A stretch of DNA of 59,457 nucleotides from NCBI RefSeq assembly GCF_002902345.1, contig NZ_PPQB01000029.1, positions 51,489 to 110,945 of the forward strand. Reading direction: 5' to 3'. The translations under genes were made by a program, and so were the position numbers. The notes beneath the pieces are model-generated. The model had not been told where the DNA came from. It was given only the letters and a program-made list of their open reading frames with translations, and ran no database searches. Of the stretch, positions 18,744 through 28,184 are shown piece after piece (the stretch's first letter is position 1; each line of letters opens with the position of its first letter). The DNA is from Staphylococcus arlettae (GTDB lineage: Bacteria > Bacillota > Bacilli > Staphylococcales > Staphylococcaceae).

Positions 18744-19448
18744 ATGAAGATTTCGAACGTAAAAATTTACGAACAAGTTGCAGATTTGTTATTAGAACAA
18801 ATTAAAACAGGAGAATATGAAGTTGGCGATAAGTTGCCATCTATACAAAAATTGGCTCAAAATTATGGTGTTAGTGTAGCATCAATAAGAGAAGCATTAA
18901 ACGCTTTAAGGACTATTGGCGTTATTGAAATTAAACAAGGTTATGGTACTTTTATTAAACAAAAAGAACCTATCTTTTTTGAAATCGGAGAAAAATTCAA
19001 TTCATTAACACAAGTTGAGGAACTACTAGAGTTGCGTGAGATTATTGAACGTACTACCGTAGGTAAAGCTGCAATTCAACGTTCGGCAACAGATCTAGAA
19101 AATATGAAAAAGGCTTTAACAGATATGGGGAAAGCTGTGTCGGATGGTACATCGGGAGAAGCTGCCGATTTGCAATTTCATCTTTCTATTGCTCAAGCCG
19201 CAAATAATTCATTATTAGTAGAATTAATGAATAATATTTCAGGTTTAATGCAAGATTCGATGAAAGAGACACGTAAGATTTTTATATATAGTAAGCAAAA
19301 AACGATGGAAAAACTTTATGAAGAACATGAAGCGATTTATTTAGCGATTGAGCAACAACAAGAAGAGCAAGCAATCGCAGCGATGGAAGCTCACTTATCA
19401 GAAATAAAAGCAACTATTTTACAAAATTTCAAAGAGAAAAAAGAGTAA
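18744..19448 (+). CDS. GntR-family regulator with FCD domain
   Basis: A 234-residue transcription factor. The N-terminal winged HTH (about 5-75; KLPSIQKLAQNYGVSVASIREALNALRTIGVIEIKQGYGTFI) is typical of GntR. The C-terminal helical FCD domain (about 90-225; LLELREIIERTTVGKAAI, DLQFHLSIAQAANN, EEHEAIYLAIEQQQEEQAIAAMEAHL) would bind a carboxylate or sugar-acid effector through the D-x-x-x-H and later H residues. In S. aureus-like genomes FCD regulators often control lactate or organic-acid metabolism, but no target gene is adjacent here, so the effector is unknown. AGGGGGAG precedes the ATG. Confidence 0.9.
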   Translation: MKISNVKIYEQVADLLLEQIKTGEYEVGDKLPSIQKLAQNYGVSVASIREALNALRTIGVIEIKQGYGTFIKQKEPIFFEIGEKFNSLTQVEELLELREIIERTTVGKAAIQRSATDLENMKKALTDMGKAVSDGTSGEAADLQFHLSIAQAANNSLLVELMNNISGLMQDSMKETRKIFIYSKQKTMEKLYEEHEAIYLAIEQQQEEQAIAAMEAHLSEIKATILQNFKEKKE

Positions 19449-19838
19449 TGTTTTTATATATAGAATGGTTACGTAAGGGTTAGTTCAACGCGATAAGTAT
19501 TCATTCGACTTGGAGATAAGCAAAGCAATACGTTTGGACATAGCACAATGTATCCCTCGAAGCATCTTAGTATGAAACATTATTATAACTTGATGTTTAA
19601 TTATTGATAAACAATCAACAGTCTATGCACTTAAAAAGTAGTTATATTTGAATATACTATTATTATCAACTGAGACTTGCTATAATACATAAAGAAATAA
19701 ATTGAACAATACTCATGTGATAATACGTGATCATTAACTAGTAAAAGTTGAACTATAACAAGCAGTTCCAATGAATATGAGATATGCTAGTGTACTAGTG
19801 ATTCAAACATGAAAACGAACAATTGTCGGAGGTGTAGT
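19449..19838 (+). promoter_or_regulatory. 390-bp non-coding gap with an extended -10 promoter ahead of manA
   Basis: No coding frame is convincing. TGCTATAAT (19678-19686) is an extended -10 element and would give manA an untranslated leader of about 145 nt. I saw no clear terminator behind the GntR gene and no recognised riboswitch in the leader. Confidence 0.35.
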
Positions 19839-20777
19839 ATGCCGTTATTTTTAAAGCCTGTATTCCATTCAAAAGTATGGGGCGGTAACAACTTAGAACG
19901 CTATGGATATAATTTACCCAGTGATAATGTTGGGGAGGCATGGGGCATTTCTGCTCATCCAAATGGACGTTGCGAAATTATAAATGGACCATTTAAAGGT
20001 CAAACATTAGATAAAGTATGGACAAATAATAAAGAAATGTTTGGTGATTTTCCAAGTGAAGATTTTCCTTTAATGACTAAAATGGTAGATGCACAAGCAC
20101 CACTTTCAGTACATGTACATCCTGATGACGCCTATGCATATGAGCATGAAAATGGTCAATATGGGAAGTCTGAATGTTGGTATATTGTAGATGCAAAACC
20201 AGGTGCAGAAATTATTTATGGTTTAAATGTTAAACCTAAAAATGAAGCACTTAACAAAATAGCAAATGCTGATTTTGATAATCTTTTTAATACGGTGAAA
20301 GTCAAACCAGGAGAGTTTTATTTTATACCGGCGGGAACAGTCCATTCAGTAGGGGAAGGTATTATAGTTTATGAGACAATGCAATCCTCAGATGTTTCAT
20401 ATCGCATTTACGATTATGAACGAAATCAACAAGACTACCTTGACCGATCTTTACAATTGGATAAGGCTCAAGATGTTTTAGAGATTAAAGATGACGATTT
20501 AAACTTAAGACCTGATACTGAACTGATTGAAAATCATAAACAGGTAAAACTTGTCTCCAATGATTTCTTTACTATTGTCAAATGGCAAATTACAGGGACG
20601 TTAAATTACATGAAACCGAGAGAATTTGTATTGGTTTCAATTTTAAAAGGATCAGGCAATGTTATAATTGATGGTGAAGTTTACAGTGTGAACCATGCTG
20701 ACAATTTTATTTTAACGTCAGATGATTTAGACACTGTATTTGAAGGTGAGCTCGAAGTTATTATTAGTTATATGTAA
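19839..20777 (+). CDS. manA: Mannose-6-phosphate isomerase, class I
   Basis: Interconverts mannose-6-phosphate and fructose-6-phosphate. The 312-residue cupin-type zinc enzyme has the metal ligand motif VHVHPDD, the acid in GKSECWYIVDA and a third region FIPAGTVHSVGEG. The length agrees with Bacillus/Staphylococcus ManA (about 312-316). The ATG at 19839, five bases after CGGAGGTG, gives the family N terminus MPLFLKPVF. The upstream in-frame ATG at 19809 adds ten residues and has no ribosome site. A long leader precedes it. A small membrane-protein gene starts 19 bases after its stop. Confidence 0.95.
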   Translation: MPLFLKPVFHSKVWGGNNLERYGYNLPSDNVGEAWGISAHPNGRCEIINGPFKGQTLDKVWTNNKEMFGDFPSEDFPLMTKMVDAQAPLSVHVHPDDAYAYEHENGQYGKSECWYIVDAKPGAEIIYGLNVKPKNEALNKIANADFDNLFNTVKVKPGEFYFIPAGTVHSVGEGIIVYETMQSSDVSYRIYDYERNQQDYLDRSLQLDKAQDVLEIKDDDLNLRPDTELIENHKQVKLVSNDFFTIVKWQITGTLNYMKPREFVLVSILKGSGNVIIDGEVYSVNHADNFILTSDDLDTVFEGELEVIISYM

Positions 20778-20796
20778 TGAAAGAGGAGGAATATGT

Positions 20797-21030
20797 TTGT
20801 ATAAGTTTTTATATATATCACTTATTTGTGGTTTGCTAGCTGGAGCAGGTGTGTTTTTAAATATACCACCGTATCCTTCTCTTATTTTTCCAATGGTTGT
20901 AGCATTCTTAGGTATAGTTTGTACAATTGTAACTTTTCCTGAGAAAGACGTGAAAGTAACGCTTAAATTGGGAGGCATACTTATCAACGTTATGCCATTG
21001 TTAGGTGCTCTAACACAAATCAATATGTAA
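20797..21030 (+). CDS. Small two-helix membrane protein, unknown function
   Basis: A 77-residue protein, almost entirely two hydrophobic helices (about 5-22 and 29-47) with a more polar segment (PEKDVKVTLKLGG) and a final hydrophobic stretch (NVMPLLGALTQINM). The initiation codon is TTG at 20797, seven bases after the perfect AGGAGG. An ATG at 20793 is in another frame and closes after three codons. It sits directly behind manA and is probably co-transcribed. I believe similar short proteins occur at this place in other staphylococci, but I know no function. Confidence 0.7.
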   Translation: MYKFLYISLICGLLAGAGVFLNIPPYPSLIFPMVVAFLGIVCTIVTFPEKDVKVTLKLGGILINVMPLLGALTQINM

Positions 21031-21172
21031 AAAACAATAAGTATAGCAAAGAGACTACAAGTTAAATAATACAATTAAGTATTCCTGAAAAGCAGGTTAC
21101 ATTTGTTTTCAGGAATAATGTATGAATATAATTGACAGATAGAATTTCACAAAAAAGATGGGAGTATCGTAA

Positions 21173-22555
21173 ATGACAGAGGAAACAAGTTATTTTTGGT
21201 TAAATTGCGGTTATAATCGCTGGAATCATAATGAACCATTAGTAGGTCAAACTACATTATTCGAATCCGGTGCTCAATTTAATCCATCACAAGGATTTCG
21301 TGCCTTTAAACAAGCTAAAGTAGGCGACCAAGTAATCTTTTATCAAGTACAAATGAATACAGGGCTATTAGGCTATGGCGAAATTACGAGTGTGCAAACA
21401 GGTGCACAAAATAAAATCCGAGTGCATTTTGAATTAAAGGCACAATTGAATCCTTTAACTGCAGATTACTTAAAACGTAGTGAATTGTTAGAGTTCAGAA
21501 TGAGTAATATGAAAGAAACCTTATTTAACCAAATAACAGAAGAAGAATTTAATTTAATTGTAAGTTTAGGTACTGGCGCGGTGAAAGTGCCACGTTATTT
21601 CTTTATTTCTGAAGAAGATACGTTTGAACCTAATCAAACTTACACTTTGTTTACGCATACTTACAATGGTATTAAACGTAATGGCTATCACTTTTATACT
21701 CAATTAGAGCAAGGGGATAAGCTTGTTTTTTATAATAAAAAAATGGATCAATCTGTGGTAGGTATTGGAGAAGTCACACAACATATACACGAAAAATCGC
21801 CAATTGCAGGTAGGACAAATAGTACTGCAATTGAAGTACTATATGAACATCACATCACACCATTGACATTATCTACACTAAATAAACATCCAAAATTAAA
21901 AAACTTATATTTTCTACAAGAAAATGCGAAACAAGCCATAGCGAGTTTATCTCAAACACAATATGAAGCAATTAAAGAATTAAGTGAAAATAATGGCGTG
22001 AAACCACAATTTGAATCGGTACATAAAGACTCAAATATGCCAGTACAAGATGATGACGTTAAGCCTTTTATCTTATTAGTAGTTGAACCTGGTGACGAGG
22101 GTCTGAAAGCAGCTGAAAACCTATTGCATAAAACGAATGCCAATCCAGTGATAACTTCAGGTCATCCAGATTTTACTGAAGATATGTTATATGGTAAATA
22201 TTTACCTAATGAATCAGGAGCAATGTACTTTAGAGAAGGGTTTATTACTGATTTAATGCCACGTACTGATAGAAGTTACCTTGTAATCGACAATTTTAAT
22301 CGTATTAATCCTGATGTTTTTCAGACATTTATAAATGTTTTAGAAGGTTATGAAGTGACCATGCCTCGTTATAATAAACATGGGAATATGATTAAATGGT
22401 CACGTCAAAAAGATTCTTTTTATCATTTTAATCCTAACTGGCATATAGTTGGTATAACTTATGAAAGTTTAAATGAAATCAAACAACGTTATTCTGAACA
22501 GTTTTTAAAATATACTAGAATTGTTAAAGTAAATCAGGATAACCAAAATCTATAA
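21173..22555 (+). CDS. EVE-EVE protein with a degenerate McrB-like AAA domain
   Basis: A 460-residue soluble protein. Residues about 7-135 look like an EVE/PUA-like module (YFWLNCGYNRWN; KVGDQVIFYQVQMNTGLLGYGEI). Residues about 142-270 repeat the same plan (YFFISEEDTF; EQGDKLVFYNKKMDQSVVGIGEV). Residues about 297-455 align by eye with an McrB-type AAA+ domain: FILLVVEPGDEG where the P-loop should be, YLVIDNFNRINPDVFQTFINVLEG in place of Walker B (usual form LIIDEINRxN), and NWHIVGITYE as sensor I. The Walker A lysine is absent and Walker B Glu is Asn, so NTP hydrolysis is unlikely. EVE domains read modified bases. No McrC-like gene is nearby. The function is unknown. GGGAG precedes the ATG. 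Confidence 0.72.
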   Translation: MTEETSYFWLNCGYNRWNHNEPLVGQTTLFESGAQFNPSQGFRAFKQAKVGDQVIFYQVQMNTGLLGYGEITSVQTGAQNKIRVHFELKAQLNPLTADYLKRSELLEFRMSNMKETLFNQITEEEFNLIVSLGTGAVKVPRYFFISEEDTFEPNQTYTLFTHTYNGIKRNGYHFYTQLEQGDKLVFYNKKMDQSVVGIGEVTQHIHEKSPIAGRTNSTAIEVLYEHHITPLTLSTLNKHPKLKNLYFLQENAKQAIASLSQTQYEAIKELSENNGVKPQFESVHKDSNMPVQDDDVKPFILLVVEPGDEGLKAAENLLHKTNANPVITSGHPDFTEDMLYGKYLPNESGAMYFREGFITDLMPRTDRSYLVIDNFNRINPDVFQTFINVLEGYEVTMPRYNKHGNMIKWSRQKDSFYHFNPNWHIVGITYESLNEIKQRYSEQFLKYTRIVKVNQDNQNL

Positions 22556-22558
22556 ATC

Positions 22559-22590
22559 AAACTGGGACAGCATAATGTCCCAGTTTTTTT
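22559..22590 (+). terminator. Terminator after the EVE gene
   Basis: AAACTGGGACA pairs with TGTCCCAGTTT (22559-22569 with 22576-22586), followed by T residues. It has the same CTGGGACA core as the hairpins at 23769 and in the dispersed repeats. Confidence 0.85.
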
Positions 22591-22752
22591 GTTATAAGAT
22601 ATCGTGTTGTAATTTATACAATAAAGGCTATTAATTTAAAAAACGATGTTGCTTAGCACATTGTTTACTTGAATTTTAATTATTGTACCATGATTGAAAA
22701 AGTATGAAAAAAGGTATAATAAAAGTATCATGTTCGAAAGAGGTGTGTTTAA

Positions 22753-23136
22753 ATGCCTATAGTTTATTATGATGGCGGTTGTGTTTATTGTTATAATTTT
22801 GCAATATGGCTCATTCAAAATGGCTTATCACGGCGTTATCAATTTGCCAAACTAAAAAGTACAGCAGGTGACCAATTAAGACAAACTTTTCCAGAAGCAA
22901 ACCGCTTTGATAGTGTAATATTACAAAATGGCGAACAACTACAATTTAAATCGGAAGCAATAGCTACGTTAATTTTTTCATTAACGAAATTTAAATGGTT
23001 AGGGGCTTTGTTAAAAGTTACGCCTAATTTTATTAGTAATATTGGTTATAATTTTTTTGCAGAGAATAGAAATAATATGTGGAAAACGCATTGGCATCAG
23101 CCTAATGCCTATGAACAATCGTTCTTTATTGACTAA
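22753..23136 (+). CDS. DCC family thiol-disulfide oxidoreductase-like protein (DUF393)
   Basis: A 127-residue protein of the DCC family, named for the motif D-x-x-C-x-x-C seen here as YYDGGCVYCYNFA (DGGCVYC at residues 5-11). Thioredoxin-like redox activity is assumed for the family from the CxxC but is poorly documented. The remainder (FAKLKSTAGDQLRQTFPE; SVILQNGEQLQFKSEAIATLI) also fits. AGAGGTG lies ten bases before the ATG. It is flanked by the EVE protein and the peroxide-regulated dps, so an oxidative-stress link is possible but speculative. Confidence 0.85.
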   Translation: MPIVYYDGGCVYCYNFAIWLIQNGLSRRYQFAKLKSTAGDQLRQTFPEANRFDSVILQNGEQLQFKSEAIATLIFSLTKFKWLGALLKVTPNFISNIGYNFFAENRNNMWKTHWHQPNAYEQSFFID

Positions 23137-23230
23137 AGTATAAATTTGTCAGTCGTAAAAGTAGGAAATGTAGAAACTCCACGTAATCATTAGTAAATTA
23201 GAATAATTCTAAATTATTATCGGAAAACAG

Positions 23231-23259
23231 TTTACAGATTATAATAATTATTATATAAT
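23231..23259 (+). promoter_or_regulatory. dps promoter with embedded PerR box
   Basis: TTTACA (23231-23236), a 17-bp spacer and TATAAT (23254-23259). The spacer contains TTATAATAATTATTA (23239-23253), which differs from the PerR consensus TTATAATNATTATAA at one position. A bound PerR would cover both promoter boxes, giving peroxide-inducible expression. Confidence 0.75.
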
Positions 23260-23306
23260 AATAAATGTAATCAAGAGAATAACGACATAAGAAGGAGAGA
23301 ATTTAA

Positions 23307-23753
23307 ATGACTAATAATGAAAATGTAATTAATGTATTAAATAAACAAGTTGCAAACTGGACAGTAGCTTTTACTAAGTTACACAATTTCCATTGGTATG
23401 TTAAAGGACCAAACTTTTTCTCACTACACACTAAATTTGAGGAATTATATGACGAAGCTAGTCAATATGTAGATGATTTAGCAGAACGTATTTTAGCTGT
23501 CGGAGGAAATCCAGTGGGTACGTTGAAAGAAAGTCTAGAGATGTCAATTATCGACGAAGCAGGTAAAGGCTATACTGCAGAACAAATGGTTTCTGAGTTA
23601 TCTAAAGATTTTACAAATGTATCTAAACAATTAGAAGAAGCGATTGAAGTAGCATCTGATGCTGAAGACGATGTGACAGAAGATATGTTTATCGGTATGC
23701 AAACAAATATCGAAAAACATAATTGGATGTTAAAATCTTATCTTGGACAATAA
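23307..23753 (+). CDS. dps: Dps/MrgA-type ferritin-like DNA protection protein
   Basis: Dodecameric mini-ferritin that oxidises Fe2+ with H2O2, stores iron and compacts DNA. The 148 residues show the inter-subunit ferroxidase motif: H in TKLHNFHWYVKG, then D and E in ELYDEASQYVDDLAERI. The length is typical (about 147). AGAAGGAGAG lies ahead of the ATG. The upstream PerR box explains likely induction by peroxide and metal limitation, as for mrgA of Bacillus and S. aureus. It is monocistronic with a strong terminator. Confidence 0.95.
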   Translation: MTNNENVINVLNKQVANWTVAFTKLHNFHWYVKGPNFFSLHTKFEELYDEASQYVDDLAERILAVGGNPVGTLKESLEMSIIDEAGKGYTAEQMVSELSKDFTNVSKQLEEAIEVASDAEDDVTEDMFIGMQTNIEKHNWMLKSYLGQ

Positions 23754-23768
23754 TAAAATTGATTAATA

Positions 23769-23811
23769 AAAAGCTGGGACATCAAAATATGATGTCCCAG
23801 CTTTTTTTTAA
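23769..23811. terminator. Bidirectional terminator between dps and deoD
   Basis: A 15-bp perfect stem (23769-23783 with 23791-23805) with a 7-base loop, A-rich before and T8 after. It lies between convergent genes. Confidence 0.88.
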
Positions 23812-23846
23812 TTTTAAAATTCTATAAATAAAGTCTGTATTTTAAA

Positions 23847-24557
23847 TTAGTCAGCGATTTCTAATGCTACTTCCATCATTTGCGTGAATGAATTTTGTCT
23901 TTCTTCAGGTGTAGTTGCTTCATTACGTAAAATATGATCACTTACAGTAAATATACCTAAAGCTTTTTTATTGGCATGTGTTGCATTAAGATAAAGTGCC
24001 GCAGATTCCATTTCAATTCCTAAAATTCCCATACGTTGCCATCTAGCATTAAACGTTTCGTCAGCGTTGTAGAATGTATCAGAAGAAAGAATATTACCAA
24101 CGTGTGTCACCGCGCCTAAGTTATCTGCTTGAGCTTTAGCTTTTGCAACTAAATCAAAATCAGCAAGTGGTGCAAAATGACCTGGTAAATTGTATTGATC
24201 TACATAATCTGAGTTAGTAGAAGCGCCTTGAGCAATAATAATGTCATAAAGGTTAACATTGTCCTGTAATGCACCACATGAACCAATACGAATAATTGTA
24301 TCAACATCAAAGAAATTATAAAGTTCATAAGAGTAAATCCCAATGCTTGGAATTCCCATACCTGAACCCATAACAGAAACTTCTTTTCCTTTATATGTTC
24401 CTGTATAGCCAAACATATTTCTTACTTCATTAAACTGTTCTACATTTTCTAAAAAGTTTTCAGCGATATATTTTGCACGAAGTGGGTCGCCTGGCATAAG
24501 TACTGTTTTAGCAATTTTCTTTCCATTTGGTTGAATATGAGCTGTCCCTTGTGTCAT
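23847..24557 (-). CDS. deoD: Purine nucleoside phosphorylase, DeoD type
   Basis: Phosphorolyses purine (deoxy)nucleosides to free base and (deoxy)ribose-1-phosphate. The 236-residue hexameric-type enzyme has VLMPGDPLRAKYIAE, the phosphate/ribose-binding MGSGMGIPSIGIYS and RIGSCGA segments, EMESAALY for the 2'-OH contact and TVSDHI with the catalytic aspartate. AAGGAG precedes its ATG. It is divergently placed from deoC-pdp-deoB, which complete the same salvage pathway, so shared induction by nucleosides is plausible. Confidence 0.97.
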   Translation of the reverse strand: MTQGTAHIQPNGKKIAKTVLMPGDPLRAKYIAENFLENVEQFNEVRNMFGYTGTYKGKEVSVMGSGMGIPSIGIYSYELYNFFDVDTIIRIGSCGALQDNVNLYDIIIAQGASTNSDYVDQYNLPGHFAPLADFDLVAKAKAQADNLGAVTHVGNILSSDTFYNADETFNARWQRMGILGIEMESAALYLNATHANKKALGIFTVSDHILRNEATTPEERQNSFTQMMEVALEIAD

Positions 24558-24799
24558 TTTTATCTTCTCCTTTTAATTCATTAGTTATTTAAAGATAACA
24601 TATGTTTATTAATTTTGCTTTTTTTTGTAAAATAATAGATGAGCTAATCATTTCATATGAAGCGAGATATTAAAAGTGTACATAAAAAGTTGTATAAAGG
24701 GAAGTGCAATAACGAGTAGGAAAAGTATTATGGCGTTATTACTTTTAGTTTTTACTTTGACCATGTACATTTTAATAAACACATTAGGAGGACTAAATT

Positions 24800-25462
24800 A
24801 TGAATTATGCAAAATTTATCGATCACACATTATTAAAACCGGACTCTACGAGAGCACAAGTTGATACTATTTTAGATGAGGCTAAACAATACGGATTTAA
24901 ATCTGTATGTATTAATCCAACTCATGTAAAATACGCTGCTGAGCAATTAGTAAATACTGAAGTGTTAGTATGTACTGTTATTGGATTCCCATTAGGTGCA
25001 TCAACTACAGAAACAAAAGTTTTTGAAACAGAAAATGCTATTGCACATGGTGCATCTGAAATTGATATGGTAATTAATATTGGGGCATTGAAAGATCAAC
25101 GCTTTGAAGAAGTTCAAAAAGATATCGAAGGTGTTGTAGGCGCAGCTAATGGTAAAACTGTAAAAGTAATTATTGAAACATGTTTATTAACTGACGAAGA
25201 AAAAGTTAAAGCTTGTGAATTAAGTAAAGCAGCGGGTGCTGACTTTGTGAAAACATCAACTGGATTTGCCGGCGGTGGAGCAACAGTTGAAGATGTACAA
25301 TTGATGAAACAAACGGTTGGAGATGCATTAGAAGTAAAAGCTTCTGGTGGCGTACGTAATTTAGAAGATTTTAATAATATGTTAGAAGCAGGAGCTACAC
25401 GTATTGGAGCAAGTGCAGGCGTACAAATTATTCAAGGTTTAGAAAGCGACTCAGATTATTAA
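24800..25462 (+). CDS. deoC: Deoxyribose-phosphate aldolase
   Basis: Splits 2-deoxyribose-5-phosphate into acetaldehyde and glyceraldehyde-3-phosphate. The 220-residue TIM-barrel class I aldolase keeps [19 protein letters not shown] (D89), VIIETCLL and the Schiff-base lysine K151 in [10 protein letters not shown], with GGVR near the C terminus. AGGAGG precedes the ATG. It is the first gene of deoC-pdp-deoB, which runs from nucleosides to glycolytic intermediates. A short hairpin separates it from pdp. Confidence 0.97.
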   Translation: MNYAKFIDHTLLKPDSTRAQVDTILDEAKQYGFKSVCINPTHVKYAAEQLVNTEVLVCTVIGFPLGASTTETKVFETENAIAHGASEIDMVINIGALKDQRFEEVQKDIEGVVGAANGKTVKVIIETCLLTDEEKVKACELSKAAGADFVKTSTGFAGGGATVEDVQLMKQTVGDALEVKASGGVRNLEDFNNMLEAGATRIGASAGVQIIQGLESDSDY

Positions 25463-25500
25463 GTAAAATAGCAAAAATTAGGGATTTGTGTTTTGGAGAA

Positions 25501-25520
25501 ACTATGTAATTGTACATAGT
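25501..25520 (+). other. Intercistronic hairpin between deoC and pdp
   Basis: ACTATGTA (25501-25508) and TACATAGT (25513-25520) pair perfectly over an ATTG loop. No T run follows, so it is not a terminator. It lies a few bases before the pdp ribosome site and may stabilise or process the mRNA. Confidence 0.5.
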
Positions 25521-25540
25521 CATAAAGGGAGGCTACACAA

Positions 25541-26842
25541 ATGAGAATGGTAGATGTAATTGAGAAAAAAAGAGATGGCAAAGTATTAACAATAGAAGAA
25601 ATACAATTTTTTATTGATGGGTATACAAAGGGAGATATTCCTGATTATCAAGCGTCTAGTTTAGCGATGGCTGTTTATTTTCAAGATATGAATGATGATG
25701 AACGTGCGGCACTTACTATGGCCATGGTTAATTCTGGAGATGTTATCGACTTATCAAATATTGAGGGAATTAAAGTCGATAAACATTCTACAGGGGGCGT
25801 CGGCGATACTACAACATTGGTTTTAGCTCCATTAGTAGCATCTGTTGGTGTTCCTGTTGCGAAAATGAGTGGTAGAGGACTTGGACATACTGGAGGTACA
25901 ATTGACAAATTAGAATCAGTAGAGGGCTTTCATGTGGAAATTACTGAGGACAAATTTACTAAACTAGTCAACGAATCAAAAGTAGCTGTCATTGGACAAA
26001 GTGGAAATTTAACACCTGCAGATAAAAAATTATACGGTCTACGTGATGTAACAGGCACAGTAAACTCAATTCCATTAATCGCATCTTCTATAATGAGCAA
26101 GAAAATTGCTGCAGGTGCAGATGCAATTGTACTAGATGTAAAAACTGGTAATGGCGCGTTTATGAAAACTATAGAAGAAGCAGAAGCATTAGCACATGCT
26201 ATGGTGCGTATCGGTAATAATGTAGGGCGTAAAACGATGGCAATTATTTCTGATATGGGCCAACCACTAGGAAATGCGATCGGAAATGCACTTGAAGTTA
26301 AAGAAGCAATCGAAACATTACAAGGCAAAGGACCAAAAGATTTAACAGAACTCGTTCTAACTTTAGGTTCACAAATGGTAGTTTTAGGTGGTAAAGCAAA
26401 AGATTTAGAAGAAGCTCGTGCTTTGTTAAAAGAAGCGATTAACAATGGTTCAGCTTTGGAAAGATTCAAGCAATTTTTAGAAAATCAAGATGGTGATAGC
26501 TCAGTAGTATACGATGTTAACCGTTTACCACAAGCAACTTATCAAATTGAGTTGCCAGCTGAAACTGACGGTGTGGTTACTGAAATTATTGCTAATGAAA
26601 TAGGCGTGGCCTCAATGTTACTTGGTGCAGGTAGACAAACGAAAGAAGATTCCATTGATTTAAGCGTAGGTATCGTCTTAAATAAAAAAGTTGGAGATAG
26701 AGTTGCTCAAGGTGAGTCTTTATTAACAATTCACGCCAATAGAGAACAAGTTGATGATGTAATAGAAAAGTCACGTGCTAGTATTTCAATTAGCGACAAC
26801 GGTTCGGCACCAACATTAGTACACAAAGTTATTACAGAATAG
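25541..26842 (+). CDS. pdp: Pyrimidine-nucleoside phosphorylase
   Basis: Phosphorolyses uridine, thymidine and deoxyuridine. The 433-residue protein of the thymidine/pyrimidine phosphorylase family carries the signature [17 protein letters not shown] (near 108-124), the phosphate-binding KHSTGGVGD and the C-terminal alpha/beta lid with [25 protein letters not shown] is the usual family start; GGGAGG precedes the ATG by about nine bases. It lies between deoC and deoB (11-bp gap), giving one salvage operon. Confidence 0.97.
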   Translation: MRMVDVIEKKRDGKVLTIEEIQFFIDGYTKGDIPDYQASSLAMAVYFQDMNDDERAALTMAMVNSGDVIDLSNIEGIKVDKHSTGGVGDTTTLVLAPLVASVGVPVAKMSGRGLGHTGGTIDKLESVEGFHVEITEDKFTKLVNESKVAVIGQSGNLTPADKKLYGLRDVTGTVNSIPLIASSIMSKKIAAGADAIVLDVKTGNGAFMKTIEEAEALAHAMVRIGNNVGRKTMAIISDMGQPLGNAIGNALEVKEAIETLQGKGPKDLTELVLTLGSQMVVLGGKAKDLEEARALLKEAINNGSALERFKQFLENQDGDSSVVYDVNRLPQATYQIELPAETDGVVTEIIANEIGVASMLLGAGRQTKEDSIDLSVGIVLNKKVGDRVAQGESLLTIHANREQVDDVIEKSRASISISDNGSAPTLVHKVITE

Positions 26843-26853
26843 GAGTGGAAATT

Positions 26854-28041
26854 ATGACTACACCATTTAAACGTATTCATTTAATAGTTATGGATTCTGT
26901 AGGAATAGGTGAAGGTCCAGATGCAAAAGCTTTTAATGACGAAGGAAGTCATACATTAAAGCACACATTAGAAGGGTTTTCACAAGATTTACCTAATTTG
27001 CAAAAATTAGGCTTAGGGAATATTGATGCTTTACCTGTAATCGATAAAGTGGAACAACCACAAGCATTTTTTACTAAGTTGAGTGAAGCATCAGTTGGTA
27101 AAGATACGATGACAGGTCATTGGGAAATTATGGGCCTAAATATTATGCAACCATTTAAAGTATATCCGGACGGCTTTCCTGATGAGCTTGTGCAAGAAAT
27201 TGAAGCACTAACTGGACGAAAAGTTGTAGCAAATCGTCCTGCCTCTGGAACTCAAATTATTGATGAGTGGGGAGAGCATCAAATGCAAACAGGCGATTTG
27301 ATCGTATATACCTCCGCAGACCCAGTGTTACAAATTGCGGCACATGAAGATATTATTCCTTTAGAAGAACTCTATGATATTTGTGAGAAAGTACGAGAAT
27401 TAACTAAGGACCCTAAATATTTGATTGGGCGAATTATTGCTCGACCTTATGTAGGTGAACCAGGACAATTTACACGTACTGCTAATAGACATGATTACGC
27501 GTTGAAGCCATTTGGTCGTACAGTGATGAATGAACTAAAAGATGCTGACTATGACGTAATTGCGTTAGGCAAAATAAATGATATTTATGACGGTGAAGGT
27601 GTAACAAAAGCTGTTAGAACAAAAAGTAATATGGATGGCATGGACAAATTGATTGACACAGCTAAAGAAGATTTTAGTGGTATTAGCTTTTTAAACTTAG
27701 TTGATTTTGATGCGCTATATGGTCACAGACGTGATAAACCAGGCTATGCACAAGCAATCAAAGATTTTGATGAGCGTTTACCAGAATTAATTGATGTTTT
27801 ACAAGAGGATGATTTGGTCATAATTACAGCAGACCACGGTAATGACCCGACTGCTGATGGTACTGATCATACTCGAGAATATATACCAGTGCTAATGTTT
27901 AGCCCTAAAATCAATAAATACTATGAATTGAGACAAGATGATACGTTCAGTTCGATAGGTGCTACAATTGCTGATAATTTTGATGTACAACTACCAAAAT
28001 ATGGCAGCAGTTATTTAGCAGAAATGGGCATTGAAAAATAA
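26854..28041 (+). CDS. deoB: Phosphopentomutase
   Basis: Converts (deoxy)ribose-1-phosphate from DeoD and Pdp to the 5-phosphate used by DeoC. The 395-residue protein belongs to the alkaline-phosphatase-like metalloenzyme superfamily. It has the first metal motif [12 protein letters not shown], the phospho-threonine loop [27 protein letters not shown], and the second metal site ADHGNDPT ... DHTREYIP. I use the ATG at 26854 after AGGAG; the in-frame GTG at 26845 lies in that ribosome site. A strong terminator follows after about 100 bases. Confidence 0.97.
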   Translation: MTTPFKRIHLIVMDSVGIGEGPDAKAFNDEGSHTLKHTLEGFSQDLPNLQKLGLGNIDALPVIDKVEQPQAFFTKLSEASVGKDTMTGHWEIMGLNIMQPFKVYPDGFPDELVQEIEALTGRKVVANRPASGTQIIDEWGEHQMQTGDLIVYTSADPVLQIAAHEDIIPLEELYDICEKVRELTKDPKYLIGRIIARPYVGEPGQFTRTANRHDYALKPFGRTVMNELKDADYDVIALGKINDIYDGEGVTKAVRTKSNMDGMDKLIDTAKEDFSGISFLNLVDFDALYGHRRDKPGYAQAIKDFDERLPELIDVLQEDDLVIITADHGNDPTADGTDHTREYIPVLMFSPKINKYYELRQDDTFSSIGATIADNFDVQLPKYGSSYLAEMGIEK

Positions 28042-28142
28042 TCGTATAGTAGGAAACAGCCGATCTCGCCATATATGAGTTAGGCTGGTACTATGAGCTA
28101 CAATAGCTAGATTAGTTCAATTCTTATACTATTTAAAAATAT

Positions 28143-28183
28143 AAAAAAGCGTAAGCCATAATGTTTATGGCTTACGCTTTTTT
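28143..28183. terminator. Bidirectional terminator between deoB and luxS
   Basis: GCGTAAGCCAT pairs with ATGGCTTACGC (28149-28159 with 28167-28177), with A6 before and T6 after. It serves both converging genes. Confidence 0.9.
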
Positions 28184-28184
28184 G

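Noticed and set aside
24676..24864. GTG-initiated frame of 62 codons with a hydrophobic stretch ahead of deoC
   Set aside because: It overlaps the start of deoC in another frame, lacks a good ribosome site, and its hydrophobic run follows from T-rich leader DNA.
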